A stretch of DNA of 64,000 bases. Source: Delphinapterus leucas. Taxonomy: Eukaryota; Chordata; Mammalia; Artiodactyla; Monodontidae. Below, piece by piece: positions 11,946 through 24,070 of the stretch. Under the pieces are notes generated by a model, which saw only the letters and a program-made list of their open reading frames with translations, did no database searches and had not been told where the DNA came from. Each line of letters opens with the position of its first letter. The first letter of the stretch is position 1. The DNA lies in assembly GCF_002288925.2 (NCBI RefSeq), contig NW_022098004.1, forward strand, positions 9,270,348 through 9,334,347. The letters are read 5' to 3'. Position numbers and translations under genes: made by a program.

Positions 11946-11982
11946 CACACACGCACGCACGCACGCACGCACGCACACACAC
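11946..11982. repeat. (ACGC)n/(AC)n microsatellite
   Basis: Six acgc units are flanked by ac repeats, just beyond the L1M 3' end. CpG-bearing repeats of this kind tend to decay, so this run may be recent. Confidence 0.9.
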
Positions 11983-12132
11983 TTGCCAAGAGAGTCAGTT
12001 CCCAGGTCAAATTTCGTATTAGTAAAACAGACCTTACTTCTTAGGCTCAAAATCCAACCCACAAAAGTGCTGGGAAGTTTTAAGACGACTTATGAAATTG
12101 TTGACTCATTGCTATCTGAACAAATCGTGCTC

Positions 12133-12265
12133 TGTAGAAAGACAATGGACTTTGGGGTCAGATGTCCCAGGTTATTATCATGGATTTGCTTCTCGTTAGC
12201 AATGGGATCTTGTGCAAGTTAATTATCAGCCTCAGCGATTTCTTCACCTGAAGAAGTCGGGGAGG
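12133..12265 (+). repeat. MIR SINE
   Basis: Contains gtagaaagacaatggac, ctttggggtcagatg-ccaggtt, atcttgtgcaagttaatta and cctcagcgatttcttcacctg. These follow the MIR head and core in order. Diverged. Confidence 0.75.
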
Positions 12266-12702
12266 CCACGTGGGCCTTGCGAGACTGTGGTGTGGCTTCA
12301 ACGTGCTAACGGGTGTATCGTATCGAGCACAATTAAGGGCTCCAGTTCTCGTTAGGACCAGCAGCAGCCCCGGCACATTTCTGATCACTTTGTGCACACA
12401 GAGTGGCTTTGGGAAGCCAGTCACTCCATAATCCTTTCACTGTGCTCTTACTTCCGAGGATGACTGAATGCATCTCTGAAAACTATTTGGTGACTTTCTT
12501 TTTTAATAGATAAGTACATTCCGGAAATAATTATTTTGAAAACATAATTTAACACACCTTTTTCTTTTCCCTCTACTAGTATTTCTGTTTCATTCTCTTA
12601 TAAAACATGGTTGCTTCTATCTTTTTCTTAAAGAACAGTGGCTTGCACGTTTTTAGGGTGCTTACAGAAATACCTTTGGTGATTACTCGTCTGTGAAAAC
12701 AA
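12266..12702. other. Unique noncoding sequence
   Basis: No gene or repeat recognised. Confidence 0.4.
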
Positions 12703-12822
12703 AATTTCTTTTTGGCCTCGCCGCATGTCATGGGGGATCTTAGTTCCCCAAACAGGGATCGAACCCACGCCCCCTGCAGTGGAAGCACGGAGTCTTAACC
12801 ACTGGACCTCCAGGGAAGTCCC
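12703..12822 (-). mobile_element. CHR-type SINE, 'gggacttccc' form, minus
   Basis: Read in reverse: gggacttccctggaggtccag, then ttaagactccgtgcttccac, tgcagggggcgtgggttcga (tRNA-like B box), aactaagatcccccatg, and a ggccaaaaagaaa tail. It is a tRNA-Glu-derived SINE spread by LINE machinery in trans. This form lacks the long tail region. Target-site duplications are not clear, suggesting an older insertion. Confidence 0.85.
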
Positions 12823-15800
12823 TGGAAATGAATTTTTATACAGACTTTGAGAGCTGTCCTTTTCTTGAAGGAGGCGCCAAATCACATATCCACGACCTGG
12901 GATGTTAAGTGCTTGTCAGGGCCAAACTCATGAGATCACTTTCTTCTTGAAGAGAATGCAGGGGTAACGTGAAAGAAAGACTGAGCTTTTCTGAAGTGAA
13001 GGTATCAGCTTCTTGGCATGAGACCAGGCCACGAGACTCGACACAGCCAGGTTCTATGAATCCACGGACATAGTTCTGAAGAAAACTTGCTTTTGTTCGA
13101 ATCTCTGAATTTACCAGAACCATAGCATGTTCAAGTCTCGTATTCCTCCATCTATCCCACCAACGCACTTCGTAAAGATCAAGGGGGCAACCTCATAGTA
13201 GGAGAAGTTTAACACAGTAAGAGTCTTTCATATTTGCCTTTGCATGGTCAGATTGGGCACGGTATCAGTAGAATCCTTTCCAAATGTCCCCTATTAAACT
13301 TTAAAGATGAACAGGTCTTGTCCTGTGTACAGTGCAAGTTGGACACCAAATTCGGGGTTGACAGAGTGCTGGATTGAAAGAATACCACAACCACACAGGA
13401 TGAGAGGCTTGTGGTGAGAGCTAGGCCGCTGTCACCACCACCATGTGACAGAACAGACAATGCCATGAGGCCCTGCCTCAACTTAGAAGACAACACACGA
13501 ATTCTCTTTGGTGAACCACTGTGTTTCCAGGCTACCAGGAATCAGAAAGGAAGATGTCGCATGCATCGAAACTTGGGTCCTTTTTAAAATAACACTTCAT
13601 TGAGAAAAGAAAAGAAACCCACAGAAAAGTAAGGCAAACCCACTGATGAAACAGGCAGATTTTATTTCTCTTAACTGGGTAAGCCCAGCTTTTTAAAAGA
13701 GTTCTCAAGCTGTTGATGCTATCACCTTTGACATGTGGTTTCAAAAAGCGGATATTACACTTCAGCACATGTCTAATAACTACTCCCATGATGGAAACAT
13801 TTAAGGCAAATCACTGAGTTTATTTCCCTAATCACCCGGCCGGCCGAGATAAGGTGTATCTAGAACACCAAGAAGTTCTCGTAAACGGCGCCCGGTGGCG
13901 TGATGGGAAGCCCAGGCGGATGCGTAGGACCCTTGCCCTCTGCACACCTGAGCTGCCGGGGTGGATCATGGTAATCAGAATCGGTCCAGTCATCAGATAA
14001 TTTCTGACTGAAAATTCTGAGAAGTGAGTTAGGCACAATGCTCGGTTAGTCACTGTTTTTCTCAAAAGAGCTGCTCTGTGGAAAACCGAAGCCCGCCCAT
14101 CCTGGGGTCTGAAGGTCAACTTCATGTACTTGTACACACTTGCCAGGCTCAGTCTCAATCCTGCCGGGTTCTCTGTCTACACTCCCATCCTCTGTCTACA
14201 CTGCCCGCAGCTTCATTCAGCCTTGAGAAACACACCAGGGGCAGGCATGAGAACCACGCTGCTCCCTGGACATGCTAATCCATTTCTTCCGTGCAAGAAA
14301 ACAATCACTGTGAGTTAAAATTTAGAATCAGGCTGGACTACAGCTGCAGCAGTGAATTTAGGTAGAGCAGAAGGCTTGTCTCCAAAGCTCCTACGTTTCC
14401 AAGTGGCAGAAATGTGGACAAAAGAACAGTCTAGGACTTTGTGATCTACATGCTTAAGCATCACTGAAAAGTCAATAACTCTGAGGTTCAACAGCCCATT
14501 TAGGGAGAGGGACCGGGAAGGCGAGGGTATCCTTTGCTTAGTTGGAGTTGACAAAGGAACCGGCTTGAGTCTGACCACAGCACAACAGTGAGGTGTGTGT
14601 ACGTGCTGCATAATTTTTTTTTTTTTAATTAGAAGATAAAAGCTAACTGGGAAATGAAAGCAAACACTAAACATTGCCACAACAGAAGAAGTTACTCCGT
14701 GGCTTTTGGGAATACTTGGTACTCAAGAGCTCAAGTACATCACAAGAAAGACATCTGCCTCAGCCAAGTGACAAATGTGTCAAGGAAAATATTGTGCAGC
14801 GAGCTCAAAAGACCTGTCTAGAAAACCTTCTGTTCTAGGGTACTGGAAACCAGAAGATGCTGTTTGAGTTTAGTTTCCTCTCACCTGTGTGAACAGAAAG
14901 TGTGAAGGGGGTTAGATGTGAGAAGCAGAGAGAGGTACAGAGTGATAGAGGAAAGGCATTTTCTGAAACAAGGGGTGGGGGGATGCTAATGAGCTCAGAG
15001 CAGTGGGAGAAACGTCCTTCGGCATGATGGGGTGTCCCCAACCAAAGAATCCCCTGGGCCTGGAAGAAAAGAGAACAGTCTAGGAGACAGTGGCTGCAAG
15101 GCAAGATTAAAAAATGGGAAAGAGGAAAAGGAGAAAAGTCTGAGGGAGGAGTGGATGGGAGAAGAAAATGTCTTGAGCAATAATCCCACCCTTCTCCATT
15201 GAGGGCATTTGATTTCACCTGGGGATGGCTCCCTAAGAAGCAAAAGAAAAGAGAGAAGCCAACCTAAACTGTGCAAAAATGAAAGAACTATAGTGAAAGT
15301 GGGAAGCCCAGTACGATAGCCTTAAGTACTCAACTAGATACAAGAGGGGAGAGGCAAGGGGCTGACATCTTTCAAGCCCTGACACTGTGCCAAGCACGGC
15401 CCTGGGAGCTTAACACACATAAAAGAATATCACTCCTCATTTCAGGCATAGGACGGTCAAGAGGGCTCTGGGTTTTCTGGTTATAGTCTTAGGCCAGTCA
15501 CTTCATGTCACTTCAGTGTGCCCTGGCGTGGGAGTCCGTCAACCTTGGAGAGTCCCTTTGTTCGTCTCAGTAACTGCTGTTTACCCACTGAAACGGAGGT
15601 GGAGTCTCCTGATTCTAGAAGCTTCTCTGACCTCAGGTCTTCTTTGAGGGCCCCTGCCCTGGATGCCAGAGAACTCTGAGGTTCCTCCATCAGCTTCTAA
15701 AGGAGGAGTAAAGGACATGGCCTGTTAACCTGTCTGTGGGCTCCTTGAGGCCAGAGATGACATCTCACCAGGATATGTACCCAAGCAGAGGGCTTGGCTT

Positions 15801-16559
15801 CGAATATTCAAATTCATGAAGTCCATTCTTGACTTCAGTGCATGGCTCAGCTCTTGCATCACTTTTGTGCCCTGAGCGCCCCTTGCCTCCTTAAATCAGA
15901 CAGGAACCAGGGCCGCCAATGGAAGATGTCTTTCTAGTCCTTGAATTTCCTACATAATTGTCCAGATTCCACTGGACATTCTCCAGTAGAGAATGACAGT
16001 GGAAGAGGAAACAATACTATAGAAGTGACAATGTTTAGACAGACACAGAAGGCATTATTTAAGTAAGGAAAACAGCCCATTTTATCAGAGGCACATTTTA
16101 TATTATTGGAGGCCTGGATTTTTTTTTTTAATTTTATTTTACTGACTGCTTCAATATCATCGACCATGATTTCTCAAGCTAGGTCAGACCTTCTCTATAT
16201 TGGCCACATCAAACAACTAAAACATTGTTAAGAAAACCAAGTCTGCTCACACACTTGTTAGACTTGATTAAAAAATAAAATCAGCTTCTTTAGAGACATT
16301 TTTTTCCTTGGCCTTCATAAACGAAAGTTCTATTGGGGCATTTCAGTGTCCTTAGAAGATCAGCCAGCAGTGGGTTCAGAATCATTCGTCATCTTTCAAG
16401 ATCTGAGAGTCTTTCTTGACCAATTTAGCAAAGAAGGATGTTACAGCAAACAGACAGCCTAGCTGCTAATGACGGGCAACAGTTCAATATTTTATGCCAC
16501 CTTAAAAAAGTTTCAGTCACTGAAGGTATTCTCACATTAATTCTTTGCATCAATTATTG
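12823..16559. other. Repeat-poor unique sequence, no gene recognised
   Basis: About 3.7 kb contains no young repeat and only faint MIR-like traces (about 15370-15470). A GC-richer patch with CpGs lies at 13832-13960. Open frames of 121-127 codons on the minus strand (14315-14680, 14835-15218) resemble no protein family. No convincing exon was found. Confidence 0.5.
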
Positions 16560-16800
16560 ACAGAGAATTTAATTTAAAGGCAACTAGCCAGTAACCTAGG
16601 GGTAGTGCTTTAAATAATTTATAATTGCTGCATGGGTGTAATCACATTGCTATTGATTACGATCCAGTCACTTCCATGGGTCCGGCAGGTCTTATGCTAA
16701 TTACTTTTAGTGAGATCACCTTTTTAACTCTGTATTCCCTGGTAACAGGAACTCATTATAAAATAATTTAATGAAGTGCAATCTTTCAGAGTACTTAGAG
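16560..16800. promoter_or_regulatory. Candidate conserved noncoding element (homeodomain-like sites)
   Basis: AT-rich, repeat-free sequence with taatttaaagg, taaataatttataattg, the inverted pair gtaatca (16638-16644) and tgattac (16654-16660), atgctaattac, and aaataatttaatg. The density of TAAT cores and the inverted pair look like developmental enhancer sequence. Conservation cannot be tested here, so this is inference. Confidence 0.3.
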
Positions 16801-17817
16801 ACCTGGGGGTGGGGAGGAGGGAGACATGAACTAAGGAGAACGGCAGGAGCTGAAAGCATTATGCCGAGACTTACAGATAATAGACCTGAAATTGCATATT
16901 ATTATTCAAATACCATATGGGACTGAGTTAACAGGGGTGAGAAACAGGGTATATTGTGGAGGGGCGGTACAAAAAAAGAAATAAAAGGAGAGGATTTAAA
17001 TAATTTCATTTTTTGAGCAAAAATGTCTAAATTCCATTTTATTCATCCCCCTAGGATAAATGTTATTCACTGTGAAACAGACGAGCAATCATTTGGAGGA
17101 ATTCGTTAAAAGGTAACCTGTGATTTACTGAAAATTTGGAGGAACGAGGTCCACTGTGTGCTCCCTCCTAAAGTCTGAAACCATGATGAACCGAGGTGGC
17201 ACAGGGATGCACTTAAACTCTGTACGATAATAGCTGTGAATGCATTTTCCTGGAGAGCGGCAAAAGGGCATGGAACCCATGATTACCTCTATACAGTTTC
17301 CTTGAACAAGGCTAAAGTTCAAATTTAGGTAAAATAAACAGTGGGCGAGAAAGTGATCAGTAAATAATAGTACAGGTGGTACTCAGGTAAGGCATGATCA
17401 GGGTGCTAGTTTGGGGAATGACTGAATTTGGGAAATATTGGTGAGAAGACCAAATCCGAACAACATCATTCTTCTCTCTCTCTTACTTTGTTCCCTTCAC
17501 CAAAAGAGAGCAACTACAAGGGTTATTTGCAAAGGGAAGTGAAAGCATCAGCTCCATTTCAGGGAATCCAGGAGGCCTGCCCAGTTTGGACAGTGACTTG
17601 TGAATGAGCCATTCAGCCTCAGAAGATCCAGAGAGGGTGGCAGGGATGCTCAGCAAGGAAATGAGGGCTGAGAACGATGGAGAGCCAAGAGGTCAAGTAA
17701 GAGTGTGAGAGGAAGACTTTATTTATTTACGTGCCTTTGAATTTTTTTGTATTTCTTTTTCGGGATTTCATTTTTAAGCCATCAGATTTCAACTGCAAAT
17801 TTGCGTCTTTTACCAAA
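16801..17817. other. Unique noncoding sequence
   Basis: Repeat-poor, with no gene recognised. Includes a purine-rich patch near 17635-17715. Confidence 0.45.
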
Positions 17818-17888
17818 TGGGTGTGTGTGTGCGCGTGCGTATATTTGCTTGAAAACTGTTATAACACTGATTTTGTTTAGAAAAAACA

Positions 17889-17890
<2 letters not shown>

Positions 17891-17920
<30 letters not shown>
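17891..17920. repeat. (GT)15 microsatellite
   Basis: Fifteen perfect GT units. A shorter gtgtgtgtgtgcgcgtgcg run lies 70 bp upstream at 17820-17838. Confidence 0.95.
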
Positions 17921-17922
<2 letters not shown>

Positions 17923-18617
17923 GGGAGTAATTCTGTAATAAATACAATGTTTTTGTGCCACTTGGTTTCAGATTTCAGAATATTCCTCATATCAAAGAGA
18001 GAAAGAGAGATCCATTTTCTGGAAGAAGCGATATAAGATGATATACATCTAATTGAATCCAAAGAATTTGGGTGACTGGTGAGCAGTGGAAGGTAAAAGA
18101 AAATTCATCCTACAGTATGGACTTTTTCCAGAGACAGCAATTGAAACCCTTTTTCTGAAGGTGAGAACAACATATCTTTAAACCTTGGGTGGCAGCTATT
18201 ATAATAATTAATGTGGAACAAAACATGGACCTCTACTTGCAAAAGTTAAAAGAGAGGAAAAAAAAAATACCTGCAAAAACTGTCACCTGCCCACACTGAC
18301 AGTTTGCTAAAAAACATAATTCTCACTTAAACCTAACGAAAAGGAAACAACAAATTTCTAGCTTATTCCGTTTCCTCTGGGCCCACTTAGTGCTTTCAGT
18401 CTTGGCCCGGTTTTCTCCTGCGTGGAGCCACAAGGACACAAGCCAGTTCTCATGGTTATTACAGGGTGCTTAAATATGCTTAAGGCTTCAAGAATTAAGC
18501 CTAAACTACCAAGAGCAAGAATTATTACTCGGAGACACACTGATTCCACTTGGGGTTCACTACAGACCCTTACGTGGGCGACCCAGTTTGCAGGGTTCAG
18601 GCTCCTGACCCAGGGTA
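17921..18617. other. Unique noncoding sequence
   Basis: No repeat or gene recognised. The antisense frame at 18358-18744 (128 codons) overlaps the MER58 element and is not a gene. Confidence 0.4.
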
Positions 18618-18825
18618 TAAATCCGGGGTCTGCAAACGTTTTCTCTAAAAGGCCAGAAAGAAAATATTTTAGGCTTTGTGGGCCGTACAGTCTCTGTTGC
18701 AAATACTCAACTCTGCCTTTGGAACCGGAAGCAGCCACTGACACAGAAAGAGCGTGGCTGTGTTTCTTTAAAATATGACTTTTAAGAACAAATTATGGCC
18801 ATAATTTGCCAATCACTGGTACAGA
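18618..18825 (-). mobile_element. MER58-like hAT-Charlie MITE
   Basis: Contains ggggtctgcaaacgttttct, aaaggccagaaagaaaatattttaggc, tttgtgggccgtacagtctc, tgttgcaaatactcaac and agagcgtggctgtgtt, ending in ccataatttgcca. This follows the non-autonomous MER58 element mobilised by Charlie-type hAT transposase. No transposase is encoded. The 3' terminal repeat is degraded and no 8-bp duplication is clear. Confidence 0.8.
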
Positions 18826-20908
18826 CCCCTATCACTTGATTGGTTAAACTCTAGTCCTAAAGGGTGGCGCAGAGCCTGGGGTCCACAGCACAGGAGGTGA
18901 AGTTGACCCAAGAGTTGAATCCAAAGAAAGACATCTCTAATGTGAAAAGGGAAGAAGCAGGCGGAGATAGAGGTAAATGCTGGTCAGTTTCTGGAGGAGT
19001 TGAGGGTGGGAAGTTGGGTGTATTGTTGAGAGACTGACCAGCAAAGGTTTCTTTGATCTCACTACCTGGTAGCAAAGCTACCAGGAGGAGGTAGCCAGTG
19101 ATAGGGCTTGGGGAAAACAGCGGCTTGAAATAGCCGCTAGGAGGAACAGAAGAGAAACCAGACTAAGTAAACAGGATTACCAGGCAGTCTTGAAAACACA
19201 GTTGAGACCATGAATTAAAAAAAAAAAAAACAGAAACGGAAAATCAATATTATCTCAAAACTGTGCCAACAACCCCACGAGCGGCAAAGGGCATAGAACT
19301 AACTGCGGGCTATTTTGGGGGAGCAGATTCTGTTGTCTACGTTGTGTCTTGAGATGAACAAAGTGATTCCACACCAAGCCACAGGAATATCTCAGAAGAC
19401 TCACTGGAGACATAAAAATAAGTGTCAGCTCCTTCCGTGGGGAGACGTTCAAGTCCACTGTGAGAATGAAAGCCTCCCCCAGCCTCAAAACAAATAAGCA
19501 AAAGTGATCTTTGAGATCAAGAAGAGAAGAGAGCTGGAAACAAAAAGGTTTATTGCCTTGAGGTGTCAGGTAGCACCAGCTAATGGCACTTCGTGGGCCG
19601 TAGAATGTTAGAAACAAGAATTCAAAAGCTACCAGCGATGATGCCTCAGAACAACAGGGACTCAGGGGCCAAAGTGGCTGCCACTGGGTGGTTACCTGGA
19701 ATTCGAGTTCTGAGAAGAGAAGCAATGAATCAAGGGGAAAGGTTCTACTTCTAGATGCTGTTATGCTATGTGAAATGAGTTCTCAGGTCACTTTCAGAAA
19801 AGGGAAGGGGAGTACACTGTCCCACACAGGCCCCAACACACCTCGGGTAGGGTTAAGCATTTTATGCAGGCATCAGCATCTTTACGAGGCTCACCTTTTA
19901 AAAGGAGCCAGCTTTTTGTTGTAAGTGGCACTGACACTACAACAAGAAAGTTCATTTCACAAAGATGATTCATTAAGAAATAAAATATTCATGGCTGACA
20001 GCTTGAAGGATCGCCATACAGTTATATTCTAATGCACCTGTCCTCTCTGTCAAGTCCAATGTGCGATGTCATGTCGCCAAAGTTTTATTTAGAAATTGTT
20101 TGTCAGAGTGAGCTTTCTCATGTGAATGAAAAATTCATCCCCTCATTAAGAAGATTTTACATGAAATGTCTAGGATTTTCAATGAACGCTAGGACATGAA
20201 CCAATTACTGTTAAACACTTAAAGAGACAGAGTCCTAAGCTCACTCAGCAAAACCCTTAATTGCCCAAATGTGGAGAAAATTCGACATCCCGAAAGGCAA
20301 ATGGGAATCTTGATTTGGAAATTTTCTTGTCTTTTGTCACATCTGGAGAACCCTTCTCTTTAAAGACTTGGGGGAATTCAAACACAACTCTTATATGGAA
20401 TCCACGTGTACATCATTATATCCGACCCTTTCCTACACAGGCACACATCGTGCCATGGAATTTGGGATCTTTAGCCACTTGTTCAGTTCCCAAAGAAAAT
20501 CATTAAAATGTCCTGGAAAGGTACTGCATTGTTTCTAGATATTTCTTTCTTTTTTAAAAACATTTTTTAAAAATACACTTTGTTGCCTTCATTTTATTCC
20601 TACCTTACTTTCGTAATTTGTGTAAATATCAAACAGGTACCATGGAAACAAAGATACTTAATGATTCCAAAATGTTGGGAGTTGGAAGAGAGGGGAGAAA
20701 AGCCACAACAGATTAAAATACACTTGAGCTGCGGAGATAGAAGAAATCCACAAGGGATTTACTTGTATAATGAAATAGCATTTTACAGCTATGACAATGG
20801 ATTAAGTTGACATTGAGACTCTTTTCTGACATATGGTCTAGTTCAGCTTAATCTATGGTAGAAAATAGTTCACTCTCCAAACCTAGTACTAGACTCACGC
20901 TCCATTCC

Positions 20909-20915
<7 letters not shown>
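18826..20915. other. Unique noncoding sequence, no gene recognised
   Basis: About 2.1 kb without a recognised repeat. A minus-strand frame of 156 codons (19255-19725) is the longest here but shows no domain, signal peptide or family resemblance, and nearby frames are similarly random. Confidence 0.5.

Positions 20916-20949
<34 letters not shown>
20916..20949. repeat. (TG)n microsatellite
   Basis: Seventeen TG units preceded by a short (AT)n run. Confidence 0.95.
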
Positions 20950-20950
<1 letters not shown>

Positions 20951-21283
20951 ACACCCAGCTAGACTGTCACTTACAATTTCAGAAAAGGCTTGAGACTGAC
21001 AATACGAAAACTGAAATTTCTCCTTCTGAACCCAGCAGACTATAAACTTTAAGGATTCTGTATTCGCTTTCATATTATGGATGCTTTAGTGAACTAGTTC
21101 AAGGAAAAAGCAGCCTTGACCCTATAGCTGTTCACTGCCATCCTGTAAGACTCTAATGATGCTTTCCAAAAGAGGGACGACTTTGAAAAAGCTCTTCACT
21201 ATACAGCTGATATAAGTGGGAACCAGAATTTCAGAGTCTTTCTTTGTGTTTGATTATAGCTGCCTCTGCAGTTTCTTTTATAA
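20950..21283. other. Unique noncoding sequence
   Basis: Nothing recognised. Confidence 0.4.
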
Positions 21284-21346
21284 ATATATATATATATACA
21301 CACACACATATATATACACACACATATATGTGTATGTATATATATT
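21284..21346. repeat. Mixed (TA)n/(CA)n/(TG)n low-complexity run
   Basis: Alternating purine-pyrimidine DNA of about 60 bp passes from at repeats to ac repeats and back twice. Confidence 0.85.
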
Positions 21347-21484
21347 TTTATTTACACATATTTCATCTTTTATATACACGTCTTTGTAATTTTTTTATAT
21401 TTTCTGGAAAGCAATTGGAGAGTAAGTATCAAGAGTCTTAGAACAGTTTAGATGGGAGATTCCATTCCAGGCATTTATGTCTTA

Positions 21485-21898
21485 AAATATCTGCAATTCA
21501 GGGCTTCCCTGGTGGCGCAGTGGTTAAGAATCCGCCTGCCAATGCAGGGGACACGGGTTTGAGCCCTGCTCCAGGAAGGTCCCACATGCCGCAGAGCAAC
21601 TAAGCCCGTGTGCCACAACTACTGAGCCTGCGCTCTAGAGCCCGTGAGCCGGAACAACTGAACCTACGAGCCACAACTACTGAAGCCCGTGTGCCTAGAG
21701 CCCGTGCTCTGCAACAAGAGAAGCCACCGCAATGAGAAGCCCACACACCGCAACAAAGAGTAGCCCCCGCTTGCTGCAACTAGAGAAAGCCCGCGCACAG
21801 CAACAAAGACCCAACGCAGCCAAAAATAAATAAATAAAATAAATAAATTTAAAACAATATTTTTTTAAAAATAAATAAATGAAATATCTGCAATTCAG
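21485..21898 (+). mobile_element. CHR-type SINE, long form, with 17-bp target duplications
   Basis: The element body is 21502-21881. The head gggcttccctggtggcgcag carries an A box, and acgggtttgagccctg is the degenerate B box of the tRNA-Glu-derived promoter. The long tail region (ccacaactactgagcctgcg, aacaagagaagccaccgcaa, aacgcagccaaaaataaata) ends in an A-rich (TAAA)n tail. The duplication aaatatctgcaattcag is identical at 21485-21501 and 21882-21898. This indicates a fairly recent insertion by L1 machinery. Confidence 0.95.
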
Positions 21899-22734
21899 AT
21901 ATGGAATTTTTTAACACCTTTATTGGAGTATAATTGCTTTACAATGTTGTTACTTTCTGCTGTATAACAAAGTGAATCACCTATATGTATACATATATCC
22001 CCATAAGCCCTCCCTCTTGTGTCTCCCTCCCACCCTCCCTATCCCACCCCTCTAGGTGGTCACAAAGCACCGAGCTGATCTCCCTGTGCGATGCAGCTAC
22101 TTCCCACTAGCTATCTATTTTACATTTGGTAGTGTATATATGTCCATGCTACTCTCTCACTTCGTCCCAGCTTACCCTTCCCACTCCCTGTGTCCTCAAG
22201 TCCATTCTCTACATCTGTGTCTTTATTCCTGTCCTGCCCCTAGGTTCGTCAGAACCTTTTTTTTTTTTTTTAGGTTCCATATACATGTGTTAGCATACGG
22301 TATTTGTTTTTCTCTTTCTGACTTACTTCGCTCTGTATGACAGACTCTAGGTCCATCCACCTCACTACAAATAACTCAATTTCGTTTCTTTTTATGGCTG
22401 AGTAATATTCCATTGTATATATGTGCCACATCTTCTTTATCCATTCATCTGTCGATGGACACTTAGGTTGCTTCCATGTCCTGGCTATTGTAAATAGAGC
22501 TGCAATGAACATTGTGGTACATGACTCACTTTGAATTATGGTTTTCTCAGGGTATATGTCCGGTAGTGGGATGGCTGGGTCGTATGGTAGTTCTAGTTTT
22601 AGTTTTTTAAGGAACCTCCATACTGTTCTCCATAGTGGCTGTATCAATGTACGTTCCCACCAACAGTGCAAGAGAGTTCCCTTTTCTCCACACCCTCTCC
22701 AGCACTTATTGTTTGTAGCAGATATGGAATTTTT
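21896..22734 (-). mobile_element. 5'-truncated L1 (ORF2 end and 3'UTR), minus, with target duplications
   Basis: The body is about 21912-22718. The 3'UTR (aattgctttacaatgttgtta, ccaccctccctatcccacccc, gatctccctgtgcgatgcagc, internal poly-T at about 22257) follows the cetartiodactyl L1. The duplication cagatatggaattttt is identical at 21896-21911 and 22719-22734. Its left copy overlaps the right duplication of the SINE next door by 3 bp (cag). About 810 bp of a roughly 6-kb element was copied. Confidence 0.95.
22270..22718 (-). pseudogene. L1 ORF2p C-terminal relic
   Basis: About 149 codons remain in one open frame. They include the family hallmarks [75 protein letters not shown] and YYSAIKRNE, ending at the natural stop. 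This is the cysteine-rich C-terminus downstream of the reverse transcriptase. The endonuclease and RT catalytic regions are absent, so it cannot act. The open frame upstream of 22718 is flanking DNA, not L1. Confidence 0.9.
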
Positions 22735-22737
22735 CAC

Positions 22738-23045
22738 AGAGATGTTCAATGCTGTATTATTTAAAATTGGAAATAACTTAAATACCCAAAAGAGGAGGAA
22801 ATGTGCCTCTGCTAAGTCACCAATCACGTTTAGGATTTACTTCTCATATAATACTGAGTAAATAGAGTAGGATACCGAATGCATTAAACGTACTAAGAAT
22901 TTCATGAGGCAAATATAAATGCATTTAAAAAAGAAAGCAAATGTTTCAAATGGGTATGGATGTATGGGTGATGTTTTATTTCCTTTTTCTTTTTTTACTA
23001 TTTTAATTTTCCATTCCCACTGGTCCACATGGATGTAATTAAAAG
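22738..23045 (+). mobile_element. Older L1M-like 3' fragment (host of the two insertions)
   Basis: The order gagatgttcaatgctgtatta, tttaaaattggaaataactta, aatacccaaaagagg, a 'taatactgagtaaatag' segment and the T-rich end gatgttttatttcctttttc resembles the 3' region of old L1M elements. It is heavily decayed, so boundaries are approximate. If correct, the younger SINE and L1 landed at its 5' edge. Confidence 0.5.
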
Positions 23046-24070
23046 GCAAGTCTAAATAGTGTCAAACTCTACACACTGCGTATCTAGGTAGTAGAGAAGT
23101 GAGCTGTTCTTTGAAATATAGACTTAAGTAAGAAGGAAAAATAATCTAATCTTTTCTATTAGGTGAATCAAATTATCGGCTAAAAAAAGGTTCCCCCTTC
23201 ATCTTCTGCCATGCTTGAGATATTAACGTATTGCGTTATCCCTATGGAAATTGCAAAAGCTATTTACATAAATTCTCCCTGTCTACCAAATGGCAACTTG
23301 CTCAAATAAATCAGACACTGAGCCTCTGGTTTCTGTGAATTTTGGTTAGCAGAACTCTATGTTGGAAATCGCATCCAATACATTTTTCACAACCTCCCCA
23401 TAATTAGTTTCACTGGGAAAACTGTGAAGAACTATTTTGCTGCTTTTAAATTCATAATTTTGGTTCAAGAGCCCAGAATAAGATGTTTAGACAGAGTGAA
23501 AACTATTTTCTAACAAATCAATATTAATTTATCTGACTGTTACGGTCTCAGGAGCCAAAAAGTGTTCTTGTACTGAGCTGACAGGAAAGATCTTATCCTG
23601 ACCAAGTGTTATTCAAATATTTATAAGACAGGATAATTTAGTAAAGAAAATACAGATGGAAGAAGGCAAGAGAAAATTTTTTTTTTTTGGTGTTCCTTTC
23701 CCATTTACAAATAACAAAAACTGTAAAACAAACAAAAAAGGTGGCAAGTGATGAGTAACCCCCTCCCCACCTCGAATGAGCTCCTTGAAGAGTCTGTTGA
23801 CCATTTGGTTGACCATATTCCACAAACTAAAGTGGGTCCTGAGGCACTTCAGCAGTGGACGTGATACTTGCCATTGCGCCATGGGCGCCATTTTGGTCAA
23901 GAAGAAAACACTGTGCCGTAGGAGGGAAAGCTTCCCAATGACGCAGCTGATGGCCAGACAGCAGGCTGGGAGCGAAAAGCAGAAAAAGAAACAGAATGCA
24001 CTGCCTGTGCGTTTACATTCATTACCTTATTTAATTCCCTCAACAGCCGTGAGATAAGATTTTGTGTGTG
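23046..24070. other. Unique noncoding sequence
   Basis: No gene recognised. A 12-nt poly-T lies near 23680. Short antisense frames show no family resemblance. Confidence 0.45.

Noticed and set aside
13832..13960. CpG-containing patch with ggccggcc as a CpG island promoter
   Set aside because: Only about 130 bp long, with no transcription start context or adjacent exon.
19255..19725. 156-codon open frame on the minus strand
   Set aside because: Leu/Phe-rich but with no convincing signal peptide, membrane pattern or homology; consistent with chance.
21284..21346. Z-DNA-prone TA/CA run as a functional element
   Set aside because: Ordinary low-complexity microsatellite; nothing next to it suggests use.
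21502..21600. tRNA gene at SINE heads
   Set aside because: The heads of all CHR SINEs resemble tRNA-Glu with A and B boxes, but they cannot fold as a full cloverleaf and are parts of retroposons, not tRNA genes.
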